From Moniliophthora roreri (Eukaryota > Basidiomycota > Agaricomycetes > Agaricales > Marasmiaceae): a stretch of 54,125 nucleotides of DNA. The stretch's first letter is position 1, and every line of letters starts with the position of its first letter. The DNA lies in contig LATX02000030.1 of assembly GCA_001466705.2 (NCBI GenBank), positions 1 through 54,125 on the forward strand, in the 5' to 3' direction. Positions 11,272-21,791 of this stretch are shown piece by piece. Position numbers and translations under genes: made by a program. Below the pieces are notes generated by a model. The model was not told the origin of the DNA and did not search any database. It saw nothing but the letters and a program-made list of their open reading frames with translations.

Positions 11272-12021
11272 TGTGACATCCGAATAATCCCTCTTTTAGT
11301 ATCTCAGTCACTCATTTGTCATTTCCTGAATTATTGGACATTATTTATAATTTTCTGTAGATATATTCCTGGACCATATATAAGGACAGTTAGATAATTG
11401 TACATACTCAAGTAACTCTGCTCCCTCTGATTGTGAATACATGACGAGTTTGTTTGGTGTATAAATTTGTGTGCCATTCCAGTTTTGCTTCCTCACTACA
11501 GGCCCTGGAGATTGGTCCTGAGTGACTCCAGAGAGATAGAAATCTGATAACAAACTTGCATTGTAAGAGATAAGAGTAACCTCTTGAGTGTGTTATAGCA
11601 CTTTTCTAAGAGAAACTTTACACCAAGAAGGAGCCTTGGGCAATTGGAGTGTGGCCTGTGTGTGTATCAGGTTGTGACACACTTAGAGTCTTAGCAAGGG
11701 GTGTGCCTGCACTGAACTCTTTGTAGAAATTGGTCTAGGACCTTTTCCAGTACACTGTGTACTGTAGTTATCTTGAAGAAGTCTTGAACTCTGTGGGGTC
11801 AGACTATATCAGCTATCGAGTCTTTGTACGGGACTGTAGCTCTTGTGTTTGTGCTTTGTGCACCGTGTTCTTTGTGTTTTGTGTGTGTGTTTGTGATATA
11901 AACCATTTTAAAACCATATATACTCCTCTGGAGGTGAACACTTTGAAGTAGAACACTTCAATAAGAGAGAATCAACCTAGCTAAGAGTTTTATTGGCATT
12001 CTAAGTGCAGTAACTCTGATC
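11272..12021 (+). mobile_element. LTR-like segment, family D copy 2
   Basis: It begins TGTGACATCC. A TATA-like TATATAAGG lies at 11377-11385, then TTTTGCTTCCTCACTACAGGCCC, a T/G-rich stretch near 11840-11900, and the conserved 21-base block at 12001-12021. Landmarks run in the same order as in 3480-4220. Sequence from about 11578 onwards is repeated at 47449-47890. Right end and target duplication are not resolved. Confidence 0.45.
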
Positions 12022-13022
12022 ACGTCGATCCCCACTTGCACAACAAACTGAGTTAGACTTTTGGAGGTTATCTTTTTGGGTAGTTTTCCACTAGTCCTAT
12101 CTTAGACAAATTATCGGGTGATAAATATTATATAAACTGAGCTGTGTTTGGTAATTTCTCTGTCACAGTGTCCAATTGTGGTCAGGTTTTGTAGCCATAA
12201 ACTCTTTTTATTCTTTTTTATGACAATTGCACAGTCTCCTGATGCTAATTGTTTGCAATTCTCTCTCTCAAATGGCTTTTCTTCCGATGCCATTTGAAAA
12301 TATTTTACTTCCATGCCACTCTGCATAGTTCCTTCCTTCTCCATCTACTATCATCTGCTCTCTGGATGCATAATATGCTTCCTCTTTCATATTTTAAAGC
12401 ATATGTGTAAGCTCAGCCATGCTGGCTTCTTGTCATACAGCTTTGTCTTCTGTTTTCCTGTGATACAGGCACACTTCTGGTAACTGATGGTCTGTTTCAT
12501 CTAATTTGATTATTGGTATCTTGAGTATCCCCTGCTGATAATTGGTCTTTCCCTGCTCTCTAATTTGTCATCATCTGTTTCATATCTGTTTCTTGATAAT
12601 ATTCTGTTTGGTATATCATCGAAGGCTTTTATTCTTCCTTCCAATTGGGTGTTGATTGAAAATATTATCCAAAGTATAAATATTCCCTTTGGTATGCTTT
12701 CGATAGAGAGGTATGGTGTGGTGTTAATCCCTACAGTTTTCAGGATGCTCCTCTGTGTTCAGATTCACTGTTTATTTTCATACTAGCAGTGGTCTAGTAC
12801 CCTTGTGTGGCCTACCATCAACCATTACTCTGCTAATATTTTGTATCCTTCTCTACTACTCGCTTTGACTAGCTGCTCAGGGCTCACACTAGTCCTCGAT
12901 TTCCTTGTATCTTTCATTTCAACCATCAAAGTGCAAAATATTCTCTATTTGCATGTGAAATTCAAAAGTAAAAGTTATGCATATCAGCAGTACAACTGAC
13001 TCAACTAAATCCACATATGCAG
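12022..13022. other. Non-coding interior of repeat, parallel to 48.9-49.8 kb
   Basis: It aligns with 47891-47980 plus 48297-48509 and again with 48997-49827. No reading frame is conserved between the copies. Copies at 48-49.8 kb keep CpGs (for example CGATCAAACGG) where this copy has TG or CA, so this copy is the more decayed. Confidence 0.55.
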
Positions 13023-13041
13023 TAGGCCTTCTTCATTTTAA

Positions 13042-13915
13042 TTAGTTTTGCGATGCTTTGAATATTCCAGAAGAACAGTGCATGCCCATAGACCCCATCT
13101 TTCTGTCAGCTTTCATAGGGAAATACAAGAGATTGAGATCAGGTGAAACTATCAAGTGTTGGCTAGCAGGTTTGAGAGCCTGGCACCTTGCCAATGGTGC
13201 ACCATGGTGCAGAGACAATGCTCATGTGAAGTGGGCACATAAGACAGCTAACTGAGAGGGTGCTCATTGCTACTGAGAAGTTTGGGCTCCTGTTTCTGAC
13301 ACACACATGTGGGTCCTAAAGAAAGGTCTAGACCTTAAAACTCTGAAGGGTGCCACTGTCTGGGGGTGCACTTGTTGCTCCCAATATGGATGTTGTTGTC
13401 TGAGTGAGACTACTGTACCTTCCCAGAAAGGTTTTGACCCAAAACACCATGCCCATTGCTCTACTCATATCCATTTCAAGGCAATCAAAAATAGTATTAT
13501 CTCCTGTGCAGTTGACCTCCCCTGGACTAAGTCTACTCGAGAAGCAGGTAGACTAATGTTGTTGACTCAACAACCATTCAATAAAAATGGCATCTGTCCC
13601 ATCTCAGCAATAAAAAACCACATTACAGTTAACAAGGATGTCCCAGATCATTTTTCTTTATTTGCTTACATCAATGAGAACAGCTGGCCAAAGCATCTCA
13701 CCAAGAAGGACTTCCTTGACACCTGCTACACAATATGGAAGAAGCAAGGCTTATACCACATTCATGGTCACAGTTTCCATATTGGAGGTGCAGTTGAATT
13801 ACTTCTTGCAGGGGTACCACCTGAGGTAGTTGCCCAGATTGGTGGTTGGGCATTATTGGCCTTTCTCCTTTATTGGTGGTGGGTAGAGGAAAGTCTTCCA
13901 AAATCCATGTATCAG
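13042..13915 (+). pseudogene. Tyrosine recombinase, duplicate at contig join
   Basis: 13023-13915 is apparently identical to 13917-14809 and ends at the N at 13916. It therefore represents the end of one contig overlapping the start of the next, not a second gene. See the entry at 13940-14935 for the content. Confidence 0.8.
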
Positions 13916-13939
13916 NTAGGCCTTCTTCATTTTAATTAG

Positions 13940-14935
13940 TTTTGCGATGCTTTGAATATTCCAGAAGAACAGTGCATGCCCATAGACCCCATCTTTCTGT
14001 CAGCTTTCATAGGGAAATACAAGAGATTGAGATCAGGTGAAACTATCAAGTGTTGGCTAGCAGGTTTGAGAGCCTGGCACCTTGCCAATGGTGCACCATG
14101 GTGCAGAGACAATGCTCATGTGAAGTGGGCACATAAGACAGCTAACTGAGAGGGTGCTCATTGCTACTGAGAAGTTTGGGCTCCTGTTTCTGACACACAC
14201 ATGTGGGTCCTAAAGAAAGGTCTAGACCTTAAAACTCTGAAGGGTGCCACTGTCTGGGGGTGCACTTGTTGCTCCCAATATGGATGTTGTTGTCTGAGTG
14301 AGACTACTGTACCTTCCCAGAAAGGTTTTGACCCAAAACACCATGCCCATTGCTCTACTCATATCCATTTCAAGGCAATCAAAAATAGTATTATCTCCTG
14401 TGCAGTTGACCTCCCCTGGACTAAGTCTACTCGAGAAGCAGGTAGACTAATGTTGTTGACTCAACAACCATTCAATAAAAATGGCATCTGTCCCATCTCA
14501 GCAATAAAAAACCACATTACAGTTAACAAGGATGTCCCAGATCATTTTTCTTTATTTGCTTACATCAATGAGAACAGCTGGCCAAAGCATCTCACCAAGA
14601 AGGACTTCCTTGACACCTGCTACACAATATGGAAGAAGCAAGGCTTATACCACATTCATGGTCACAGTTTCCATATTGGAGGTGCAGTTGAATTACTTCT
14701 TGCAGGGGTACCACCTGAGGTAGTTGCCCAGATTGGTGGTTGGGCATTATTGGCCTTTCTCCTTTATTGGTGGTGGGTAGAGGAAAGTCTTCCAAAATCC
14801 ATGTATCAGGCATACAAAGATCAGTACAATAGAGTCCAAGCACACATTGAACAATCCCGTATCTCGCATAGAATTCCTTCCAATATCCTCAACCCCATAA
14901 ACTCAGGTGCAACATCAATTGACAATCTTGATTAG
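13940..14935 (+). pseudogene. Tyrosine recombinase (DIRS/Crypton type), inactive
   Basis: The frame opens just after a splice-acceptor-like TTAATTAG with FCDALNIPEE and continues through GLRAWHLANGAPW. This is the N-terminal DNA-binding part seen in tyrosine recombinases of basidiomycete mobile elements. The C-terminal catalytic part includes HGHSFHIGGAVELLLAG, then GGW and LLYW. In the family the catalytic motif is H-x-x-R; here the arginine codon is CAT (14672-14674), as expected from CGT by a G-to-A change at CpG. The presumed nucleophile tyrosine (TAT, 14765-14767) is kept. Two in-frame TGA stops (14147 and 14168) also break it. These enzymes cut and rejoin DNA to excise and integrate their element. 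The upstream exons are missing, so it is truncated at the 5' side. Confidence 0.75.
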
Positions 14936-15184
14936 TATACTAGTATATTTGTAATAATTACTGTGTATGCAGTTTTATGTCTCCTGCCCACTCTTTGGGG
15001 GTGTCCAGTTACCTCTCATTCAGGCTTTGTTCCCTGTACATGGAGCATGTGCTTGAGTTGGGGTGTTCTGGGTTCTCAGCCTTTCACTTGAGGCATATTC
15101 ATAGGTGGGTGCCAGCCTCTGGCACACCACATATACATACATCAGTAGGTATGTGGCATATTGCATACCTCCACATTATTCCAT
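14936..15184. other. 3' flank of recombinase, possible hairpin
   Basis: Non-coding. Near 15103-15128 GTGGGTGCCAG is followed three to four bases later by CTGGCACACCAC, a near-perfect inverted repeat that could mark an element end or a transcript terminator. It also holds ATACTAGTAT just after the stop. Confidence 0.35.
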
Positions 15185-16120
15185 TGTAGCAGTATACCTC
15201 ATCCTGGGCTGCTTGAGTGCCTTGTTTGACTGGTTTGATGGAGGAAATTGTAGTGATCAAAAAGAAAGCCTAACATCATCATTGTCAAGTGTTGTGTGAG
15301 AAGCGTGGCTTTGAATCTTCTGTTTATTTCTCCCATCACTCTAAGACTCCAAGGTCAAGAATTGGCTAAAGCTCCATGTTGTGTTTTAAGAGCATGAATG
15401 GATTACAAGTTCTAGTGAGTTGTCCACTGTTAATTTCGAAGAGCTGATAAGTAGCTCAGGGCCTAGTATGAACAACATGGATAAAGCCTCACTGTCCTGT
15501 ATTCTGAAACACAGAGCATGCCAAGAGATTAAATCTGTTCCATCTCATGCTGGCAGTATGCCTTGATCAAAGGTCTTTTGGTCAAGCACCAATCTCCAGT
15601 GATACACTACTTCTCTGTTAATTGTAACACAGACATTCCATTTGCCAGTGAACACTGTGGCTTTGTTGACCTATAATAGTCATCTTCATATGGTGCATTC
15701 CTCATCCTAAGAACATCATAATTGATGTTGACCATTTACTTCTCAATGACAGCAATTGCTCAATGATGGACCTGGCCTGACCTTCTCCATGAATACTCTT
15801 GGATGTGCTGCCCCCAACACAAACTCTCTAAGAGTGTAATATATATGGCTGTACAATCAGTTTAAAGACATACACATCTCCTTTCAAGTGTGCCGTTTTA
15901 GTGTCAATGGACCTTTAGCCCTCATAGATTGCAAGCTATAATGCCCACTCTCAGTTGACTACCATGAAGTGCCTGTTCACACCTTGACTTCTTCTCCCAA
16001 TATCAATCTTGACACATCACACAGCAGAAAGACAGGGTCTAGAACACCCAAGCTTTTATTCATATTAACATAGGTACCAGTGTATGTTTAGCTCTCTAGC
16101 AGCCATGCCCTTGCATTATC
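15185..16120. repeat. Repeat X copy 1, segment 1
   Basis: Collinear with 25345-26290 in copy 2 and with 40205-40710 in copy 3; landmarks are GGGCTGCT-GGGTGCC, TTTCTAT-GATACATG and GGTCT-G-ACAC. This copy has lost most CpGs that copy 2 keeps. No frame is conserved here. Confidence 0.7.
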
Positions 16121-16539
16121 ATTGAACACCATCACAAAAATCAACAGGCCGCTGCAACAGGTTACAGAGCATTACCACAAAATGCAACAGCTTGTAATTG
16201 TTCTAGAAGAATGTAATTGTTCCATAGTAGTATATTTAAGTTACATACCTAATATAACATCTCATAATAATGGCAGGGTGTTATAACACGTTGCAGACAT
16301 TATATCATGTTATATCATGTTCCAGGTGTTACAATGTGTTATAGGTGTTATATTGAATTGTAGGCATTATATTGTGTTGCATATTGTATGATTGGAATAT
16401 GAGAGGGTTGCATGAGTGATGCAGTGTCACTATCAGGCAAGGAAAAAAAATACAATAGGCAATCATGTGAGTGAAGACCCCTTCAAAACAGACCTTAAAT
16501 TCAGATACCTGGCAAATTTTCATACTCTGCTTCTTTCTT

Positions 16540-16959
16540 CTTAACCACCACCATTGTTCATCATCCCCACTGTTGTCGTCCTCACCCCCAGCACTCCTAC
16601 CACTGATACTGACAACAACAATACCTACAACATTTCCAATGCCAGCAACAGCCTCAACAACATCCCTCAATGCTGCTGACAACACTGACACTACCTGACA
16701 TGTCACCACCAATAACACCACCAGCATTGTGTGCCATGTCACCACCATCAATGTGCTCAATACCACTCTTGATCCCAAATACACTCTTGACAACATCTCC
16801 TGATGCTGCCAACAACACCAACATGTTATGACCAATGACACTGCTGACCTTATGTGACACATCACTGTCTTCACTGCCACCACCAAAATGCTCAACACCA
16901 ATGACACCCTTGACAATGTCCAACATCCCTTTGATGCCACCAGCACACCAACTACACAT
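16540..16959 (-). pseudogene. Gly/Val-rich ~41-residue repeat frame
   Basis: On the minus strand a frame from 16959 contains two units of about 41 residues, beginning DIVKGVIG (16920) and DVVKSVFG (16797). Each is followed by a GG-rich stretch and VIG. After an apparent frameshift, a third unit beginning DVVEAVAG starts at 16664 in a neighbouring frame. Repetition at the amino-acid level across a frameshift suggests a once-translated repeat protein. It lies inside inverted-repeat element 1. I do not recognise a family; chance repetition of a DNA minisatellite remains possible. Confidence 0.35.
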
Positions 16960-17009
16960 ATCAATAACACTAGTGCTTGGTGCCAGCTGTAAGAAGGTAT
17001 GCCATTCAC

Positions 17010-17940
17010 AGTCTATCTTATGACATTGGCTCTTATGATTTCAAGTTTAGGTCCAACACCTTGAACCCCACATTACATTTGACCATTATTATGTCATTGG
17101 TACTTGCCCCTGTCTAAGTGTGGTCCACAATAGGTTTGTCTTTTTTACTCTCATCTAGCTCACTAATGATACTGTTGTAAGGTCTGCAGTCATCAGCCCT
17201 ACTATGACACCTTTGGTAAGCATGCCCTTTCTGAATCTTTTTAGCTACATGCTCACTCATCCATTTCTCTAGACACCTTGTTTGCCACAGATAGGCTATC
17301 TGGGTTGTAGTGTTGATGGTATATACTTATATCTAAGTTGCTAGTGATACTCCATATGTATGTACTCAGTATGTATATTGAGTCAATACATGATTCTTTC
17401 TATCTGTTCATTGTATGTTGAAGCACAGTACCTGTACTATACTAAACTAGATAGATTAGTTATTGTATTACTTGCATCTGTGATCAACTGTGCCACATGT
17501 AAAACATGTTGCACAACTTCTTCAGAGCTTGCACTATAGTCATAAGAGTGCTCTCTCATCCAGTAGAATAATTGTACTCTCATGTTAAACACATGTACTA
17601 CACATGTATAGCTTCTTCTGCTTACTGATGACTGTATTGTGTCTCACTAAGACACATTATTCTTGGATACTTTATCTCACAAGTATTCAGTAGCTTACAT
17701 CTATAGCTTACCAGGCTTCACTGTTTATCCACAGAACTTATCTTTTAGAGTAGTATAAAAGCAAGCATGTATGTAGCTACATTCCTTAGTTCAATTTACA
17801 TTGACTACTCTGCACATCACACCTCTACAACCCTCAAGGTTCTAGCAAGCTCTTGTACAAATGTGAGTTGAGCACATTCCACTGTGCTTTATGTCTCCAT
17901 TTTCTCTCAACATTGTATGGCTGCACTTAGAATTGGACTA
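17010..17940. other. Interior of inverted-repeat element 1, no gene seen
   Basis: CpG-poor sequence with no frame longer than about 60 codons that looks coding. There is a TATA-like AGTATAAAAG near 17753-17762. Nothing else was identified. Confidence 0.45.
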
Positions 17941-18195
17941 GCATATATTATGGTACATTATGCTCACAACATGATATATTGCCTGTAACATGATAGTAAC
18001 ACAATATAATGCCTGTAAGTCATTGCAATCTCTGCAACATGCTGCCTCATGTTGTGGGCCTTACAACACCATGTAGCCTCAATATAAGGGGCATAATAAT
18101 TATATGCCATTATATTAGGTATGTATCTTATTACTTACCATCCTATCAGTGTTGTAACCTCTTGTCAGTTTTTGTGATGACAAAGCAGTTGAAGG

Positions 18196-18275
18196 GGCCA
18201 ATCTGAATTCAAGAGTCTGAATTTTGAACATGCAGTTCTTGCAGATGGAGACGGAAAGTCTCAGAGTGAAGCAGT
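18196..18275. repeat. Repeat X copy 1, segment 2
   Basis: CCAATCTGAATTC through GCAGATGGAGACGGAAAG aligns with 50133-50180 in copy 3 (CCAAATCTGAATCC ... GCAGATGGCGGCCGG). It is short, but it is collinear with the segment left of inverted-repeat element 1 and so fixes that element's insertion point. Confidence 0.55.
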
Positions 18276-18555
18276 GATTGTATTGGAGGTACTACACCAC
18301 CAATTTGGTGGGATTGAACTTGGATGTACAGGAAAAGTGTACTCCAGTTGTTGATGTTTTTGTTACATGCTTAGTACAAACAATGTATGTAACCAGGAGA
18401 ATAGCCTCAGGATGTTCTTTGAATGTCCTCAGAATGTCATTGAGGCATTCACATCATATCCCCCCCAATGACTTGCAGATGTCTCCCAGCACTTAGGAAT
18501 TTTTGACATTTACCTCTCTGTCTCACTTCTCAAGCTCCTCCTTACTTGGCTGACC

Positions 18556-19377
18556 ATGTCCAACTCCTCCTTTGCACCACCTGGCTCTTATGGTTCACAG
18601 CTACATGAAGAATCACTTATGGTCACCCAAATCGAAATAGAGTGACAGTGCAACTCTGCCCAGATTGATATGATACATGAAACAGTTGTTTTGGGAGTCC
18701 ATGGTATCGAAGAGAAGATCAAAGAGGTGAATGGCTATATATGGGATATCTTTTACTTAAGTCCTCAGGTGTGTGAAAATATCATTCATTCTCACAACCT
18801 TCTAATGCCCTGATAGCTACCATTGTCCAGTCCTAGAAGAAAATGGGAAGATCAGCTGCCAATGGACAATGATGAACTTGGGCCAACTTCCAACTTCTTG
18901 CCTATGCATTGGCACCTCCAGAGAAACTCACCAAATCTGAGACTGTATCCAAGTCAGGTTCAGAGGAGGTATGTTTCACTCCTTCAACAGAATGACAATT
19001 GTTTACACCCTTTATAGGAATTGTACAAAGATGTACTTCATATTCTCACTACCCCTCCTGCATCATGTGACAAGGATTGGGCCCACCGATGACTAGGTAT
19101 CTTCCAGAATTTGGAGGTGAAGAATACAAAGGCACACATAGCTGAGGCACATGCAGAAGAGGCACTTGGTAACATACATGCAGACCTGGAGGAGTTGAGA
19201 ATGAAGGCCTGTGAATGTCGCTGTGTGTTGAAGTGCATGTTTCATGATTTGCTGTATTATCCCTGACTAACCCAGCACTGCTACAGAGTTTTTATAAAGG
19301 TTTTGAAGAACAACAGAGACCCTATTGAGACGGCATCTCAGCTTGCTGATCTGAGTGACGGTGGTGACGACAAATGA
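18556..19377 (+). pseudogene. Spliced coiled-coil-like gene, decayed
   Basis: ATG at 18556 opens a frame with MSNSSFAPPGSYG. A TGA follows within 30 codons (gag-TGA-cag), after which the frame continues as IHETVVLGVHGIEEKIKEV to a GT donor near 18769. Intron-like sequence ends in GATAG near 18815. A later exon ends in GSEE at a GTATGT donor (near 18969), with an acceptor near 19017. The next exon reads ELYKDVLHILTTPPAS and then an Ala/Glu-rich helix (AEAHAEEALGNIHADLEEL). A final stretch ends LADLSDGGDDK with the stop at 19377. A second TGA interrupts after DWAHR. The helical heptad-like content suggests a coiled coil; the family is unknown. It interrupts repeat X copy 1 and is probably cargo of another mobile element. 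Confidence 0.4.
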
Positions 19378-19734
19378 ATACCATTATAGATACTAGCTAC
19401 TTTAATCGTGTACTAATCATCCATTATTTGCAATTGAGCCATATTTCTCACACAAAACAGAGCAGCAATGCCTACTGATGACATGCTGCCACCTGCACTG
19501 CTGCCCATGAGCCAGTCTCAGGCTGGACAGCTGACGGATAGACAAGCTGATGTCCCATGAATTTGCTTGAGGGACGTTCAGTGCACAAGGCCAGCACAGG
19601 AACCCATTGTGAACTTATGCAAAAATGTCATAGCAATGTATCAGGGATGTCCAGGGAACATTCCGGGATGAAATGCAGAAATCATGTGGGGAATGTGTCA
19701 GGGACATCCGACGCAAAGTGCGGTGTATGCTACA
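19378..19734. other. Spacer before X copy 1 segment 3
   Basis: CpG content begins to rise here. An internal echo (ATGTC-AGGGA-AT-C) recurs near 19620-19710 (GTATCAGGGATGTCC, GTGTCAGGGACATCC). No gene is supported. Confidence 0.35.
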
Positions 19735-20755
19735 TGCCACTACTGTAATGTGTAATACACCTAAATTCTGCTATAACATATATGTCCGACCTATCACACT
19801 TCCTTCATGTCCCAGTATACAAGGCATGGGGTAGATGAAATGAGAACGTGTGAGTACACACAACATGGGATGGGAGATGAACTCAGGCTTACCTTGCTGC
19901 AACCTGTAGGCGAAACGGATCTGGGATTGTGGAGGCTTCAGTTTACACAGTAAGACTCAGATAGAGAAAGAAAAATATAACTCCTTCGAATGATGTCAGT
20001 TGTCACAATCCTGGTCGAAGCCAAAGGTTGACTGTGCTCTCTCGGGTGTATCATATCTTGAGCATTGTTAAGACTGTGGGCCTCGGTTATAACGATGTTC
20101 TGGTTGATACCAGAACTCGGCTGCGCTCCACTGAGTTTGAACTAAATCATTATTGACACAAAGGATTTGGGAGGCTCATGGTGGAACAGGATGCAGGTTG
20201 ACAGTGTTACTTGCTGGATGGCTGTTGGACCACGTGAGCGGAAGCAAAAGCGGTTAAGTCTTGTGCTGAAAAGAAGGTTTGAGGTGCTTTACAGTAATCT
20301 ATGTCAGCCCATAAGAATTTGTGTCACAGAGGCAGTATTTGAAATACCCGAACTAGGCGTACATGAGCGCCTTGAAAAGAAGAGATAACTGAAAGACATA
20401 CTGGAATGACAGATAGATCTGGAACCAATTTCGACAACGTCAATATACCATGTCCAGTTGTGCTGCTGATGAAAGAACACATCAATCCCGTGAAGACAAG
20501 GGTCGGAAAGGGACATATCATGCCTCATGAAATCTCTTCATGAGCAAACCTACGTGACTTCGAAGTCCAACCTTCTGTTCTGGTTCTTGAGGTTCTATTT
20601 AGCATAGCGCTGGACATGTTGCAAGCTATTGAGTCGATGCCATGTTATTCGGTACTCGGCACTTCGAAATGCTCGCCTTCAGGTCAAGGATTCTGAAAGA
20701 TGTTCGTTAGTGTTGGAGAGAAGGGAATGTTGAAGGCGTAACCTGCCTACCTCAC

Positions 20756-20908
20756 CTGGCGTATTTTGATTTTAATGTCCCACTCCCAAAGCCTTTTCAT
20801 GCCTCTTGTGTCGATTAAGGGTAGAACATAGCCAGGCAAAGAGCTAGGAACGTTGATAGGCAGTGTGAAGCGCGAAGAGTAGGGCACAGTATCCGTGGAT
20901 CTGGCCAT
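20756..20908 (-). CDS. Conserved first exon of repeat X, best-preserved copy
   Basis: The minus-strand ATG at 20908 opens 51 uninterrupted codons. They begin MARSTDTVPYSSRF and end RLWEWDIKIKIRQ, followed by a GTGAGG donor; an acceptor (TTTCAG) at about 20693 would give a 63-base intron. The same start and frame are seen in copy 2 (27458-27600) and copy 3 (51244-51387). Shared residues follow the pattern MAxSTxTxxYS...LPIN...VLxLI...KRLWEWD. Conservation of frame, start and donor argues for a real exon. The downstream exon is not clearly readable. No family is recognised and function is unknown. Confidence 0.45.
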
Positions 20909-21286
20909 TGTGAAGAATACCAAAAGGTGCTATCAAAGGAGTAATGTCAGTGGTGGGAGCAACTGATATGTTGGAGGTTGGAACTAACCCTAAGGCCTGC
21001 TTGCAGGTTCTATCTCTCTCTGCTACGTGAGTCCAACTTCCTGCTTCACCAAGATTTGGGTTGTTCTTCCTGCCTCGGGACTTGATGGAGCATTAGAGCC
21101 CTAACAAGTGCATAAGTAGGTGACCTATGGAAAAGGTTTGCAAATGCACCAATGATCTCAGCAATCCCAAATTCGGACATTCAGGTTCTTCATTGAAGCC
21201 AGCCAGCCAGACAAATGAGAATAGCTACCATGTTTTTCTGCGTCAGTGAAAAGTCTTGAATTAAGAATCAAAAGCACTTGTCACGT

Positions 21287-21598
21287 TTACAGCTCGCCAC
21301 GATCTGAGAGCATGTCCATCGGAGGATCATCCAGAGGGAGGCTGCTAGTATACGAGGCAGGAACATGGTGGTCAGGAGGATAGCATTGGTCACTGCTTCT
21401 GGGATCATCAAAAGCCTTGCAGCCGGCCAGTATTACAGTGGGTAACAGAGTAAGACGGATGTATGAAGGTGCGATTGATGGCAGATAATGTGAATATTCC
21501 AGAACGGAATTTCCATCTTCAAGGCAAACACTTAGCATCCTGAACAAGGGGACGATTAGCACTGAAAACTTTGCAAGGTTTTGTGAGGCCACGTACAC
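21287..21598 (-). pseudogene. Repeat X minus-strand frame upstream of first exon
   Basis: A 103-residue frame whose C-terminal part (AGCKAFDDPRS ... DRGEL) recurs in copy 2 (28004-28237, AGCKASDDLRSGD) and copy 3 (52299-52499, ADCKAFDDFRSGD). GAGCTGTAAACGTG at its end could be a stop or a splice donor (GTAAAC). It may therefore be an exon of the same or a neighbouring gene. No motif was identified and the frame is not maintained over its full length in the other copies. Confidence 0.3.
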
Positions 21599-21791
21599 AT
21601 TTCACCTCGAGTTGCCAACTGCTCAATTTTCTGGTATCTTCTGCAAGCGTCAAGATGTAGGATGGTCATGTATGATGAAGTGACACATGCCACCTGAGTC
21701 ATTTTCCGCGTGGCCGACACCAACATTGGAAGTGATGGGTACCTAGGGCGAGGAATACATGTAGCCGTCTGATCAGAACCCCCACAAATTC

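Larger units (their letters stand above)
16130..18179. mobile_element. Long-inverted-repeat element 1 (~2.05 kb)
   Basis: The left arm (16130-16400) and right arm (17941-18179) are inverted copies of each other. CATCACAAAAA at 16130-16140 pairs with 18169-18179, TACATACCTA at 16242-16251 pairs with 18116-18125, and GGCATTATATTGTGTT at 16363-16378 pairs with 17998-18013. The arms themselves contain short ~20-base internal repeats of GGTGTTATATTGTGTT type. Repeat X copies 2 and 3 run straight through the insertion point, so this is an insertion into X copy 1. No transposase is recognisable, and ends and target duplication are not exact. It is probably a non-autonomous DNA element. Confidence 0.6.
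19735..21758 (-). repeat. Repeat X copy 1, segment 3
   Basis: Collinear with 26415-28250 (copy 2) and with 50195-52700 (copy 3). Shared landmarks are TTGCACTTCCT-ATGT, AGTTTGAA, AAGGTTTGAG, CCCACTCCCAAAGCC, TTAGAGCCCTAACGAG and GGTGGTCAGGAGGAT. CpG-rich compared with copy 3. The strand given is that of the conserved reading frame inside it. It is cut at 21758 by inverted-repeat element 2. Confidence 0.7.

Noticed and set aside
16329..17009. 226-residue minus-strand open frame
   Set aside because: Most of its length is a hydrophobic shifted reading of the Gly/Val repeat, whose sensible frame is the neighbouring one. I annotated the repeat instead.
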